DNA from: an uncultured Porphyromonadaceae bacterium | GTDB lineage: Bacteria > Bacteroidota > Bacteroidia > Bacteroidales > Muribaculaceae | DNA: 30,126 nt | Direction: 5' to 3' | Assembly (NCBI GenBank): GCA_900541555.1 | Contig: UQKE01000024.1 | Location: forward strand, 1-30,126 | In this document: positions 1-9,163 of the stretch, piece after piece | Layout: each line of letters begins with the position of its first letter | Numbering within the stretch: the first letter of the stretch is position 1 | Position numbers and translations under genes: made by a program | The notes under the pieces: model-generated | What the model was told of the DNA's origin: nothing | Database searches by the model: none | The model's input: the letters and a program-made list of their open reading frames with translations, nothing else

Positions 1-62
1 CACCGAAGGCATAAGCCAGCAGATTTACAGTCTGCCCCATTTGGCCACTCTGGTATTCGCCC
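1..62 (-). tRNA. tRNA-Tyr (GTA), 5' part, cut by window edge
   Basis: Read on the minus strand, the acceptor 5' strand GGGCGAA begins at base 62, followed by a D arm (CCAGAGTGGCCAAATGG) and an anticodon stem-loop GCAGA-CTGTAAA-TCTGC with anticodon GTA. The start of a long variable arm follows, as expected for a class II tRNA-Tyr. The T arm and 3' acceptor strand lie beyond the left edge, so acceptor pairing cannot be checked. A well-formed promoter sits just upstream (80-111), so this tRNA is probably the first gene of its transcript; in many bacteria tRNA-Tyr leads into tRNA-Gly/tRNA-Thr and tuf, but that cannot be seen here. Confidence 0.9.
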
Positions 63-79
63 TTCGTAAATTGTGGCGA

Positions 80-111
80 CAAAGTTATATCAAAAAAAAA
101 TAATACGCAAA
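80..111 (-). promoter_or_regulatory. Bacteroidota-type promoter of tRNA-Tyr
   Basis: On the minus strand, TTTG at 111-108 is followed by 20 bases and then TAACTTTG at 87-80. This fits the Bacteroidota -33/-7 consensus (TTTG, 19-21 bases, TAnnTTTG). The tRNA 5' end is 18 bases downstream, which leaves a very short leader. Confidence 0.7.
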
Positions 112-276
112 TAGAATTTATTCTTAGACAAAAGAAAAACAATAATACTCTTTATTAACAATATAACAAATTGAATATAAGTTGATTATATTTTTATAAA
201 CATTCTATTTCAATTTGTTAATAACATCATATTCAATTATGAATCAAATATTTATATGATTTTATCATCAAAGTTA
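112..276. other. AT-rich intergenic stretch with inverted repeats
   Basis: No gene is seen. Almost every base is A or T. Arms at 164-175 and 209-220 form a 12-base inverted repeat (core AACAAATTGAA / TTCAATTTGTT), and 170-178 (ATTGAATAT) is the reverse complement of 229-237. A TTATCAACA motif, one mismatch from a DnaA box, lies at 274-282 and overlaps the end of the next gene. It may be downstream spacer of the methyltransferase gene or an outlying part of the candidate origin described at 805-1278. Confidence 0.4.
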
Positions 277-804
277 TCAACAATATTTTGAAAACATTTC
301 CCACATGACAATGCCGGCAGTAACAGCCACATTCAGTGAATGTTTCGTGCCATATTGAGGCAATTCTATACAATAGTCGGACGCATCCACCACTTCTTGT
401 TGCACTCCTTTCACTTCATGACCAAAAATAACGGCATATTTTTCATCTTTTTCCACATTAAAATCAAAAAGGCTGATGCTATCTTTCACTTGTTCGATCG
501 AACATATTTTGTAACCTTCTGATTTTAATAATTCTACAATATCCAATGTGTTTTCAGCATATTCCCATTCTACGGAGTTTTCAGCTCCAAGTGCAGTTTT
601 ATGAATTTCAGGACTTGGAGGCGTTGCCGTTATGCCGCACAAATAAATTTTTTCTATAAGAAATGCATCGGCCGTTCGAAAAACAGAACCTATGTTGTTC
701 AAGCTTCTCACATTGTCGAGCACAACTGCCACAGGTATTTTCCTTATCTTTTTATATTCCTCGCAAGACACTCTTGCAAGTTCTTCCATTGTCTTCTTTT
801 TCAT
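277..804 (-). CDS. SpoU/TrmH-family RNA 2'-O-methyltransferase
   Basis: This 175-residue protein has the SPOUT (trefoil-knot) RNA methyltransferase signatures. Motif 1 is around residues 36-47 (NNIGSVFRTADA, with the catalytic-type Asn and Arg). Motif 2 is at about 127-134 (FGHEVKGV). Motif 3 is at about 147-166 (ELPQYGTKHSLNVAVTAG). The family transfers a methyl group from S-adenosylmethionine to a ribose 2'-OH in tRNA or rRNA. The protein is short, with little beyond the catalytic domain, so the target nucleotide cannot be assigned. A second ATG at codon 6 is a possible start. The gene faces away from nadA across the AT-rich region, with a -7 element just upstream at 826-833. Confidence 0.88.
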   Translation of the reverse strand: MKKKTMEELARVSCEEYKKIRKIPVAVVLDNVRSLNNIGSVFRTADAFLIEKIYLCGITATPPSPEIHKTALGAENSVEWEYAENTLDIVELLKSEGYKICSIEQVKDSISLFDFNVEKDEKYAVIFGHEVKGVQQEVVDASDYCIELPQYGTKHSLNVAVTAGIVMWEMFSKYC

Positions 805-825
805 CTAATTAAATATTAAATTGCA

Positions 826-833
826 CAAAGATA
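826..833 (-). promoter_or_regulatory. -7 element upstream of the SpoU methyltransferase
   Basis: TATCTTTG on the minus strand matches TAnnTTTG and lies 21 bases before the ATG at 804. No ideal -33 element is present; the nearest TTG (860-858) is about 24 bases away, somewhat too far, and lies at the edge of a DnaA box. Confidence 0.5.
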
Positions 834-1049
834 ATTATGTATTTCCTTACTTATTCACAATTTGTTGATAAGTATGACAAAAACACGCAATAATGTTCTA
901 ATAATTATTGAAAACCAAATATTGCTTTTCCAATATGCTTTCTTGTATAAGAAAAAGCATGAACAAACCTTGAAAACATATTACAAGATATTGATTCATA
1001 TTCAAACAAGTTTTCAACACAAAACAAAGTAAACAAGCATATAAATTAT

Positions 1050-1057
1050 TAACTTTG
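1050..1057 (+). promoter_or_regulatory. Possible -7 element for the nadA transcript
   Basis: TAACTTTG matches TAnnTTTG and is the only rightward match I found between 805 and 1270. It has no good TTTG about 20 bases upstream and would give a leader of over 200 bases, so it is weak. Confidence 0.25.
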
Positions 1058-1270
1058 CCAATTATTTACAAGTTGTTGATAATAGCATAAAAATATATGA
1101 TAGTCAACTTTATAAGTTGTGAATAATATGTTGATTCATTCTTATTATTATAAAATAAAATCATATACAACAGATATACGAAAAAGTTACTACACTTTTC
1201 AACACGCTATAATAAGCAACATAAAATTCCTTTTTTAAAAAAATAAAAAATTAATTATATATTAATTACT

Positions 1271-2236
1271 GTGGATAAGATAAATAAAGAATCTTACATG
1301 CGTGATTTGGCAGATGATATTGTTCGTTTGAAAAAAGAAAAAAATGCTGTCATACTCGGTCATTATTATCAACGCGATGAAATACAAGCTGTGTCCGATT
1401 ATATAGGCGACAGCCTTGCTTTGGCTCAAAAAGCGATGGATACGGATGCCGACATCATTGTGAGTTGCGGTGTTAATTTCATGGGTGAAACAGCAAAGAT
1501 TCTTTCTCCCGACAAGAAAGTACTTGTTCCGGATATTAATGCCGGTTGTTCGCTTGCCGACAGTTGCAAAGCAGAAGATTTGCAAAAATTCATAGATGAA
1601 AATCCCGATTGTTTAATTGTCAGCTATGCTAATACGACGGCAGAAGTGAAGGCTTTGACCGATATAGTGGTGACTTCTTCCAATGCTTGTAAAATAATTG
1701 AAAGTTTGCCTGTCGAACAACCTATATTGTTTGGTCCTGATAGAAATTTGGGCAATTACATAAATGTTCAGACAGGACGCAAAATGAAACTTTGGAATGG
1801 AGGATGCATCGTACATGAGAAATTTTCCGTTCATAAATTGGAACAATTAAAGAATGAACATCCGGAAGCAAAAGTATTGGCCCATCCGGAATGTAAAAAA
1901 GAAATACTTGACTTGGCAGACAAGATAGCATCTACAAAAGGATTGCTTGATTATGCCATAAATTCAGATTGTCGGAAATTCATAGTAGTGACAGAGCCGG
2001 GTATTTTGTATGAAATGAGAAATAGATGCCCGAGCAAAGAATTTCTGACTGTTTCTGCCGAAAACGGATCGTGCAACGAATGTGAATACATGCGTTTGAA
2101 CACTTTGGAAAAATTATACGCATGTTTGCGCGATGAAACTCCCGAAATAAAAATAAGCAAAGAGTTGTGTGAAAAAGCGGCACAACCTATTTACAGAATG
2201 CTTGAAATATCGAAACAATGCGGATTAATAAAATAA
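1271..2236 (+). CDS. nadA: Quinolinate synthase NadA
   Basis: NadA condenses iminoaspartate with dihydroxyacetone phosphate to make quinolinate, the precursor of NAD, using an oxygen-sensitive [4Fe-4S] cluster in the cytoplasm. The 321-residue protein shows the family's landmarks: LKKEKNAVILGHYYQ near the N-terminus and likely cluster cysteines Cys93 (AGCSLADSC), Cys179 (GGCIVHEKF) and Cys268 or Cys271 (NGSCNEC). The longest frame starts with GTG at 1271, inside a DnaA box. An ATG at 1298 would give 312 residues, still complete for the conserved part, and I cannot decide between them. The partner genes nadB and nadC are not in the window. leuS begins 9 bases after the stop, so the two are probably cotranscribed. 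Confidence 0.96.
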   Translation: MDKINKESYMRDLADDIVRLKKEKNAVILGHYYQRDEIQAVSDYIGDSLALAQKAMDTDADIIVSCGVNFMGETAKILSPDKKVLVPDINAGCSLADSCKAEDLQKFIDENPDCLIVSYANTTAEVKALTDIVVTSSNACKIIESLPVEQPILFGPDRNLGNYINVQTGRKMKLWNGGCIVHEKFSVHKLEQLKNEHPEAKVLAHPECKKEILDLADKIASTKGLLDYAINSDCRKFIVVTEPGILYEMRNRCPSKEFLTVSAENGSCNECEYMRLNTLEKLYACLRDETPEIKISKELCEKAAQPIYRMLEISKQCGLIK

Positions 2237-2245
2237 TACAGAACT

Positions 2246-5014
2246 ATGGAATACAATCATAAAGAAATAGAGAAAAAGTGGCAGCTTTATTGGAAAGAAA
2301 ATAAAACTTACAAAGTAGATGTAAACAAAGACAAGCCGAAATATTATGTTCTCGACATGTTTCCTTATCCTTCCGGTGCAGGACTTCATGTGGGGCATCC
2401 TCTTGGTTATATAGCATCCGACATTTATTCGCGTTACAAACGTTTGTGCGGTTTTAATGTATTGCATCCGATGGGTTACGACGCATACGGATTGCCGGCC
2501 GAACAATATGCCATTCAGACGGGACAACATCCTGAGGTTACAACTGTCAACAATATTAACCGCTATCGCGAACAATTGGACAAAATAGGTTTTTGTTATG
2601 ATTGGAGCAGAGAAATAAGAACATGCGATCCCGATTATTACAAATGGACTCAATGGACATTTATGAAAATGTTCAATAGTTACTATGACTTAAAAGAAAA
2701 TAAGGCTTGCTGCATAGACAAACTGACAGAACATTTTGAAAAATATGGAACAGACGGCGTTCAAGCCGCTTCAAATGAAAATTTGAAATTTACTGCGGAA
2801 GAATGGAATAAAATGTCGGAAAAGGAAAAATCCGATGTATTGATGAACTATCGCATCGCTTATCGTGGAAAAACAATGGTGAATTGGTGTCCGAAACTTG
2901 GTACGGTGCTTGCCAACGATGAAGTGAGCGAAGGTGTTTCCATAAGAGGAGGATATCCGGTAGAACAAAAAATAATGAATCAATGGTGTTTGAGGGTGTC
3001 TGCCTACGCTCAGCGCTTGTTGGAAGGATTGGATAAGATAGATTGGACCGACTCGTTGAAAGAGACGCAAAAGAATTGGATAGGACGTTCGGAAGGCGCA
3101 GAAATGAAATTCAAAGTGGATGGCAAAGATTTGAATTTGGAAATTTTCACAACGCGCGCCGATACCGTTTTCGGAGTCACTTTCATGGTGCTTGCTCCGG
3201 AAAGCGAATATGTGGAAATGGTAGTGAGCGACGACCAAAAGGAAAATGTAAACAAGTATTTGGAAGAAGTAAAACATAAGACAGAACGCGAACGATTGAT
3301 AGACAAGCAAGTGACAGGCGTGTTTTCCGGTTCTTATGCTGTCAATCCATTGACAGGAAAGAATGTACCCATTTGGATTAGCGATTATGTGCTTGCAGGT
3401 TATGGGACGGGTGCCATTATGGCTGTTCCTGCCCACGACAGCCGAGATTATGCTTTTGCTCGAAAATTCGATTTGCCCATCATTCCGTTGATAGAAGGAT
3501 GCGACGTGTCGAAAGAAAGTTTCGACGCAAAAGAGGGAAAAATGATAAATTCTTCCAATGGCGAATTGAATTTGAATGGGTTGGAAGTGAAAGAAGCCAT
3601 AGCTGCCACCAAAAAATACATAGAAGAAAAAGGAATAGGCAAGGTAAAGGTGAATTATCGTTTGCGCGATGCCATTTTTAGCCGTCAACGCTATTGGGGA
3701 GAACCTTTCCCTGTTTATTACAAGGAAGGTATTCCTTATGTATTGGATGAAAAGGAATTGCCTTTGAAACTGCCGGAAGTCGACAAATTTCTTCCGACAG
3801 AATCCGGCGAACCTCCGTTGGGACGTGCAGAAAATTGGAAAACAAAAGAGGGTTATCCTTATGAATTGTGCACAATGCCGGGATTTGCAGGTTCTTCGGC
3901 TTATTATCTTCGCTATATGGATCCGCATAACGACAATGCGTTGGTATCGAAAGAAGCCGATGAATATTGGAGAAACGTGGATCTTTACATAGGCGGCACG
4001 GAACATGCCACGGGTCATCTTATTTACAGTCGTTTTTGGAACAAATTTCTATACGATTACAATCTTGTTTGCGAAGACGAGCCTTTCAAAAAATTGATAA
4101 ATCAAGGAATGATACAAGGGCGTTCAAATTTCGTATATCGCATAAAGGACACGAACACTTTTGTTTCTTACAATTTGAAAAATCAATACGAGACAACTCC
4201 GATTCATGTCGATGTAAACATCGTGTCCAATGACGTGCTCGACATTGAAAAATTCAAAGCATGGCGGCCTGAATTTGAAAATGCCGAATTCATATTGGAA
4301 AACGACAAATACGTATGCGGATGGGCTGTTGAAAAAATGTCGAAGTCGATGTTTAATGTAGTTAATCCGGATGATATAGTAGAATCCTACGGGGCAGACA
4401 CATTGCGTCTTTATGAAATGTTTCTTGGCCCGTTGGAACAAAGCAAGCCGTGGGATACGAATGGAATAGACGGTGTGAACAGGTTCATCAAAAAAATGTG
4501 GAATTTGTTCTATAAAGGCGACGAATTGATTGTCGACGGCGAAAAACCTTCGGCAGATGCTTTGAAGTCCATACATAAGCTCATAAAAAAGGTGACTTGG
4601 GACATAGAGCATTTTTCATACAACACTTCGATAAGCGCATTTATGATTTGCGTGAATGAATTGACGTCCATGAAATGCCGTTCGAAGGAAGTTTTGAGCG
4701 ATTTGGTCGTATTAATAGCTCCTTTTGCTCCTCATATAGCAGAAGAATTGTGGCATGCGCTTGGAAACGAAACTACCGTGTGCGACGCGAAATGGCCAAT
4801 ATTCAATGAAGCTTATTTGGTTGAAACGACGGCCACCTATGCAGTGTCGTTCAACGGAAAAACACGGTTCAGCATGCAAGTGCCGGCCGATACCGATAGA
4901 AACGAAGTGGAACGATTGGCTCTTTCCAATCCGAATGCGGAAAAATGGATAGAAGGAAAGACGCCCAAAAAGGTAATTGTCGTTCCGAATAAGATTGTAA
5001 ATATCGTGATATGA
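2246..5014 (+). CDS. leuS: Leucyl-tRNA synthetase LeuS
   Basis: This class Ia aminoacyl-tRNA synthetase charges tRNA-Leu in the cytoplasm. The 922-residue length is slightly longer than the usual bacterial enzyme. The HIGH-type motif is HVGH at residues 48-51, after [11 protein letters not shown], and KMSKS is at 697-701. The middle holds the CP1 editing domain, with the typical [15 protein letters not shown] segment that removes mischarged amino acids, and the C-terminal part has the anticodon-binding helices ([14 protein letters not shown]). The stretch between about residues 630 and 690 (after [15 protein letters not shown]) is an insertion of the kind seen in LeuRS of this phylum. The gene follows nadA by 9 bases and precedes rdgB by 49. 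Confidence 0.98.
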   Translation: MEYNHKEIEKKWQLYWKENKTYKVDVNKDKPKYYVLDMFPYPSGAGLHVGHPLGYIASDIYSRYKRLCGFNVLHPMGYDAYGLPAEQYAIQTGQHPEVTTVNNINRYREQLDKIGFCYDWSREIRTCDPDYYKWTQWTFMKMFNSYYDLKENKACCIDKLTEHFEKYGTDGVQAASNENLKFTAEEWNKMSEKEKSDVLMNYRIAYRGKTMVNWCPKLGTVLANDEVSEGVSIRGGYPVEQKIMNQWCLRVSAYAQRLLEGLDKIDWTDSLKETQKNWIGRSEGAEMKFKVDGKDLNLEIFTTRADTVFGVTFMVLAPESEYVEMVVSDDQKENVNKYLEEVKHKTERERLIDKQVTGVFSGSYAVNPLTGKNVPIWISDYVLAGYGTGAIMAVPAHDSRDYAFARKFDLPIIPLIEGCDVSKESFDAKEGKMINSSNGELNLNGLEVKEAIAATKKYIEEKGIGKVKVNYRLRDAIFSRQRYWGEPFPVYYKEGIPYVLDEKELPLKLPEVDKFLPTESGEPPLGRAENWKTKEGYPYELCTMPGFAGSSAYYLRYMDPHNDNALVSKEADEYWRNVDLYIGGTEHATGHLIYSRFWNKFLYDYNLVCEDEPFKKLINQGMIQGRSNFVYRIKDTNTFVSYNLKNQYETTPIHVDVNIVSNDVLDIEKFKAWRPEFENAEFILENDKYVCGWAVEKMSKSMFNVVNPDDIVESYGADTLRLYEMFLGPLEQSKPWDTNGIDGVNRFIKKMWNLFYKGDELIVDGEKPSADALKSIHKLIKKVTWDIEHFSYNTSISAFMICVNELTSMKCRSKEVLSDLVVLIAPFAPHIAEELWHALGNETTVCDAKWPIFNEAYLVETTATYAVSFNGKTRFSMQVPADTDRNEVERLALSNPNAEKWIEGKTPKKVIVVPNKIVNIVI

Positions 5015-5063
5015 AATAAAAGCAGGCATTTTACGTTGTTAATAACAAACAAGGCAGAGACTT

Positions 5064-5642
5064 ATGAAAAAAATGGTATTTGCTACGAATAATGCAAACA
5101 AACTTCGGGAAATAAGAGAAATTATAAATGGCAAATACGATATTCTCAGTCTTTCCGATATCAACTGCAAGGACGACATACCGGAAACATCCGACACGAT
5201 CGAAGGCAATGCGTTGCTTAAAGCAAAATGGGTGAAAGACAAATACGGATATGATTGTTTTGCAGACGATACGGCTTTGGAAGTTGAAGTGCTGGATAAT
5301 CGTCCGGGTGTTTATTCCGCAAGGTATGCGGGAGAAGAATGCAATTCGGAAAAAAATATCGACAAATTGCTTTTTGAGATGCAGGATTGCAGCAACAGGA
5401 ATGCTCAGTTCCGGACAGTGATAGCGTTGATAAAAGGTGAGGATGTTGAATATTTTGAAGGCAAAATAAAAGGCACCATAACGGAAAAAAGACGTGGAGA
5501 AAGCGGTTTCGGTTATGACAAAGTTTTTTTGCCAAACGGAAACGATAAAACTTTTGCGGAAATGTCGGAGGATGAAAAAAATGCAATAAGCCATAGGGCA
5601 AAAGCAGCCGCTTTGTTGATTGATTACTTGAAAAAATCATGA
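5064..5642 (+). CDS. rdgB: XTP/dITP diphosphatase (RdgB/HAM1 family)
   Basis: This house-cleaning enzyme hydrolyses non-canonical purine nucleotides (dITP, XTP) to monophosphates and keeps deaminated bases out of nucleic acids. The 192-residue length is normal. Visible landmarks are the N-terminal substrate-binding [12 protein letters not shown], the central [35 protein letters not shown] and the C-terminal SHRAKA. The stop codon overlaps the start of the next gene, so the two are very likely translated from one message. Confidence 0.96.
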   Translation: MKKMVFATNNANKLREIREIINGKYDILSLSDINCKDDIPETSDTIEGNALLKAKWVKDKYGYDCFADDTALEVEVLDNRPGVYSARYAGEECNSEKNIDKLLFEMQDCSNRNAQFRTVIALIKGEDVEYFEGKIKGTITEKRRGESGFGYDKVFLPNGNDKTFAEMSEDEKNAISHRAKAAALLIDYLKKS

Positions 5643-7996
5643 TGATGAAAAAATATTATTTGCTTGTATTATTATTGTTTGCGTCGATTGCAGGTTATTC
5701 CCAACAGGTTAGAAGTTGGAATATCTATGGTATTTTTTCAGGAAATAATTTGCAGAAATTGATCGATACGGACAACAGCGTGTTTGTTCTTTCCGACGGA
5801 TGGTTGTATTCTTACGATAAGGAAAACGAAGGATTGGTTTACCACAACGTGATGAACGATCTTTCGGATACCGGCGTGTCCGACATGTATTACAACTACG
5901 ACGCTAATTTTTTGTTTGTAGTGTACGACAATTCCAACATCGACATTTTGCGAGATAATGGCAGGGTAGACAATATACCGGATTTGAAGAATGTGATCAT
6001 GACTGCTTCCAAAAAAATCAATGCAGTAGATTTTCTTGGAAATTATGCGTATGTCGCCACCGATTTCGGTTATATGGTGGTTGATTGTGAAAAAGAAGTC
6101 ATAAAGGAATCTTTCAACTACGGGAAGCAATTCAATTCGATGATTGCCACCGAGCAATATATTTATGCCAATTTCGACAAACGGCTATACGTTTCTGAAA
6201 CGAATGCCGCTCATTACGAAATAAAATCGTTTTCGACAACGAATGTCACAGGCACTTTTGATTTGATAAAAGCCGGAAATGGCAGTTTCTTCACCAATGG
6301 AGGCGGCTTGTATTTTTCCACCATTGGAAACGATCCGGCACAAATAACGAGAACACGTTTGGATAGCGGGAATGCCGAATTGGTGACAAAGTGCGGAAAT
6401 GGATTCATGGCATCCTACGATCGTTATTATTTGAAAATAGGCGATTCCGGCTTTGTGGAAGAAAAAGTGGCGTTGCCCGAAGAAATTGACGGCAGCTTTT
6501 TGTCGTCGTACGATGGAAATGGCTTGTGGAATATGGATAAGGCAGGAATAAAGGAATTCAGCATTAGCGACAATACGTTTACCTATTTGCATGAAAATTT
6601 CCGCCCGAATGCCTCTTCTGCATTCCAACCGTATTTCATGTTCTATAAAAACGGGATACTTTACGAAATGAACACAGGCCCGAATCCAATCAACGCTGAA
6701 AAAACGGAATATGGCGACTATCCTTTCGGATTGAGCATTTTGGTGGATGGCACATGGAGAGACTGCACTCCGGACAATCCGACTTTCGTCAATGGAAATT
6801 CAAGGAACACGTTGAAACGGACATACGGTTTGGCTGCCGATCCGCAAGATCCGCATTGTTTATGGTTTGGTACATGGTTTGAAGGCATCTATTGTGTCAA
6901 AGACAACAAGCAGATTCAGAAATTCGACAATTCCAATTCGCCGTTCTATTTGGATTACGTTTGCTGTGTTCCGGATTTGGATTTTGATGCGGAAGGAAAT
7001 CTGTGGGTTGTTTTCCACAACTACAACAATACGTCGTATTCGCAATTGTTTGTATTGCCGGCTGAAAAAGTGTACGATGAAAACGTTACGGCCAACGATT
7101 GGATAGATTTTAATTTTGGAGAATTGACGATGGCTTATTATTGCACGGAACACATTGTCGGCAATTCCAATTACGTCGTATTCGCCAATAACAATTGGAC
7201 GACACGATTGTGCGTGCTTGACCACAATGGCACGATCAACGACAAATCGGACGATCGCCAAGTGTCGATTTCTTCTTTTGTCGACCAAGATGGCAAATCG
7301 TTTGAAATAGGATATATATTTTGCTATGCGGAGGATGCCGACGGTAAAATATGGATAGGGACGAACACCGGCGTTGGTGTCATCAACAACATAGAATCGG
7401 CATTTACCAACAATTTCACCGTGAACAGGGTGAAAGTGGCTCGCAACGACGGGACAAATCTTGCCGACTATCTGCTGGATGGAAATTCCGTTACTTCTAT
7501 CGCAATAGACGGCGCGGGCCGGAAATGGTTTGGCACGTCGTCGTCGGGCGTTTATCTTGTAAGCAAAGACGGGTCGGAAATATTGGAACATTTCACGACC
7601 GACAACAGTGTCCTTCCCGACAATTGCATCACCGGCGTAGCTTGCTCTTCCGACGACAACCGCGTATTTATAGGCACGAAAAAAGGCACATTCGTTTATA
7701 GGAGCGATGCCGTCCAATCGGCAGCAAATTATGATAATGTCTATGCCTACCCGAATCCGGTGCGTCCTGATTATACAGGCTATATCACAGTGGCCGGCTT
7801 GATGGACAATTCGCTTGTGAAGATAACCGATTCCGCCGGCAATGTCGTTTATTCGGGCAAATCCACGGGTGGCATGTTTGTTTGGGACGGATGTGCAGCC
7901 GATGGGTCTCCGGTCAACACGGGGGTATATTTCGTATTGGCATCCCAAGCGGATTCGAAAAGCGGGAGCGTTACGAAAATTTTGATTGTGAGATAA
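5639..7996 (+). CDS. porZ: PorZ-like type IX secretion protein (beta-propellers with C-terminal sorting-type domain)
   Basis: The 785-residue protein begins with a signal peptide ending near GYSQQ (about residue 21). It has an all-beta body with repeated two-component-regulator-propeller-like blades ([47 protein letters not shown]). From about residue 700 comes a T9SS-type C-terminal domain ([13 protein letters not shown]... [14 protein letters not shown]... [11 protein letters not shown]). This order and length match PorZ of Porphyromonas gingivalis, a surface member of the T9SS attachment complex that works with the sortase PorU and binds anionic LPS. Three consecutive ATGs overlap the rdgB stop, so translation is probably coupled. 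A generic propeller protein secreted by T9SS is the alternative. Confidence 0.72.
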   Translation: MMMKKYYLLVLLLFASIAGYSQQVRSWNIYGIFSGNNLQKLIDTDNSVFVLSDGWLYSYDKENEGLVYHNVMNDLSDTGVSDMYYNYDANFLFVVYDNSNIDILRDNGRVDNIPDLKNVIMTASKKINAVDFLGNYAYVATDFGYMVVDCEKEVIKESFNYGKQFNSMIATEQYIYANFDKRLYVSETNAAHYEIKSFSTTNVTGTFDLIKAGNGSFFTNGGGLYFSTIGNDPAQITRTRLDSGNAELVTKCGNGFMASYDRYYLKIGDSGFVEEKVALPEEIDGSFLSSYDGNGLWNMDKAGIKEFSISDNTFTYLHENFRPNASSAFQPYFMFYKNGILYEMNTGPNPINAEKTEYGDYPFGLSILVDGTWRDCTPDNPTFVNGNSRNTLKRTYGLAADPQDPHCLWFGTWFEGIYCVKDNKQIQKFDNSNSPFYLDYVCCVPDLDFDAEGNLWVVFHNYNNTSYSQLFVLPAEKVYDENVTANDWIDFNFGELTMAYYCTEHIVGNSNYVVFANNNWTTRLCVLDHNGTINDKSDDRQVSISSFVDQDGKSFEIGYIFCYAEDADGKIWIGTNTGVGVINNIESAFTNNFTVNRVKVARNDGTNLADYLLDGNSVTSIAIDGAGRKWFGTSSSGVYLVSKDGSEILEHFTTDNSVLPDNCITGVACSSDDNRVFIGTKKGTFVYRSDAVQSAANYDNVYAYPNPVRPDYTGYITVAGLMDNSLVKITDSAGNVVYSGKSTGGMFVWDGCAADGSPVNTGVYFVLASQADSKSGSVTKILIVR

Positions 7997-8011
7997 AGGA
8001 ATTACGGCAGA

Positions 8012-9052
8012 ATGAAGTCGCTCTACGAGGCAGAGGGAAGAAAAGCATGGGTCGACTTGGGAAAAGGAATCAGCATTCTTTTGGTGGTGTTGTTCCATTG
8101 TGAGGAATATCTTCCGATTGTCGACACGGGGACGGCGGGGCCGTTTTCGTTTTTCAGGATGCCTTTTTTCTTTTTCCTTTCAGGATATATTTTTGTTTCC
8201 GATTATACGCAATTTTCTTTGCGGAGAAAATTGAAACAGATATTGCGCGGCATCGTTTGGACGTATTTGATATTCGCGTTGATTCTTGTAGTCCCGAAAT
8301 CTCTGTCGAATGGCTATCCTGTGGCCGACGGTTTGAAGATGATTTTTTTAGGGTGGGCATCATGGTTTGTGGTGTCGCTTGGCATGGCGCAATTGTTTTT
8401 TGCGCTATTCTTGTGGCGATGCAAGAAGCAGAAAGGCATTTTGATGTTCATGGCAGGTTGTCTTTTGGCCGGAATATTAATAAAATGTTGTAGCGAAAGC
8501 GTGTTGCCTTTTCAGTTGGACAAGGCATTTTTTGTCGTGCTGTTTTTTGGAGCAGGCTTTTTCTATCGAATCTATGAGGCGGCAGTTGAGCGGTTTGTCG
8601 GTAAAAAATATTTTGCATTGAGCATTGTCGTTTTCTTGTGCTTGATGTTGTTTGAATATCGTTATATGCATGAATCGACTTCGAATGTTTTTTGGGGCAA
8701 CGGAATTCGAAATTTTCCGCTGTTTGTGTGCTACACGATGGCCGGAATATGGATGATGTTGCAGCTTGTGAAAAATTTGGATGCGACACGGCTTAAAACG
8801 ATATGCTACATAGGGGCAAACAGTTTGGTTTTTTACTATCTGAACGGGGGCGCAGTCAAGTTTTGGCGTTTATTATATTATAAGGTGAACAATGAATTTC
8901 TTTTGCAGCACCGGTGGTTGAGCTTTTTGATTGTTTTCTTTTTGGTGTCTGCCACATTGTTTGCTGTCGTGGTGGCGATAAAGAAATATTGCCCGATTTT
9001 GGTGGGCGACAAGAAAGCGTTCAACCGTTGTTTCCCGAAATACAATTGGTGA
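8012..9052 (+). CDS. Acyltransferase-3-family membrane protein
   Basis: This 346-residue polytopic membrane protein opens with the family's signature: WVDLGKGISILLVVLFH, with a conserved-type His after the first transmembrane stretch, followed by FFRMPFFFFLSGYIF. About ten hydrophobic segments follow. Members of this family acylate surface carbohydrates, LPS, peptidoglycan or small metabolites on the inner membrane; the substrate here is unknown. It starts 15 bases after the porZ-like gene on the same strand, so it may modify an envelope molecule connected with surface display, but that link is inference. The next promoter (9091-9122) ends this transcription unit. Confidence 0.8.
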   Translation: MKSLYEAEGRKAWVDLGKGISILLVVLFHCEEYLPIVDTGTAGPFSFFRMPFFFFLSGYIFVSDYTQFSLRRKLKQILRGIVWTYLIFALILVVPKSLSNGYPVADGLKMIFLGWASWFVVSLGMAQLFFALFLWRCKKQKGILMFMAGCLLAGILIKCCSESVLPFQLDKAFFVVLFFGAGFFYRIYEAAVERFVGKKYFALSIVVFLCLMLFEYRYMHESTSNVFWGNGIRNFPLFVCYTMAGIWMMLQLVKNLDATRLKTICYIGANSLVFYYLNGGAVKFWRLLYYKVNNEFLLQHRWLSFLIVFFLVSATLFAVVVAIKKYCPILVGDKKAFNRCFPKYNW

Positions 9053-9090
9053 CGAAAGAACTTGTTTGAAGTCGCTTTTTGCGAGGCGGC

Positions 9091-9122
9091 TTGTCGAAAT
9101 CGATTAAAAATGTGTACGTTTG
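9091..9122 (+). promoter_or_regulatory. Promoter of lepB-wbqC
   Basis: TTG at 9091-9093, 21 bases, then TACGTTTG at 9115-9122 fit the Bacteroidota -33/-7 consensus. The lepB ATG is 41 bases after the -7 element. The leader carries a small inverted repeat, CATTCT at 9129-9134 and AGAATG at 9140-9145 with a 5-base T loop. Confidence 0.65.
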
Positions 9123-9163
9123 CACAACCATTCTTTTTTAGAATGCAAAATAGACGTTGAGTT

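Larger units (their letters stand above)
805..1278. other. Candidate chromosomal replication origin (oriC-like): DnaA-box cluster beside an A/T-only tract
   Basis: Perfect TTATNCACA boxes are at 851-859 (TTATTCACA, +), 1118-1126 (TTATTCACA, -) and 1270-1278 (TTATCCACA, -). One-mismatch TTATCAACA boxes are at 863-871 (-) and 1074-1082 (-), and TTATTTACA is at 1062-1070 (+). Bases 1141-1270 are about 17% G+C by hand count, and 1231-1268 contain only A and T, as expected of a DNA-unwinding element next to a DnaA box. Genes on the two sides are transcribed outward. DnaA boxes beside an AT-rich tract are the standard make-up of bacterial origins, and in Bacteroidota the origin need not lie beside dnaA. 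The assignment as oriC is inference from box density and composition; a multi-box DnaA regulatory site is the alternative. Confidence 0.5.

Noticed and set aside
5014..5028. AAATAAAAGCAGGCA after leuS, identical to 24571-24585 after the AbiE toxin remnant
   Set aside because: Fifteen A-rich bases just after stop codons; no structure or further similarity, so probably chance.
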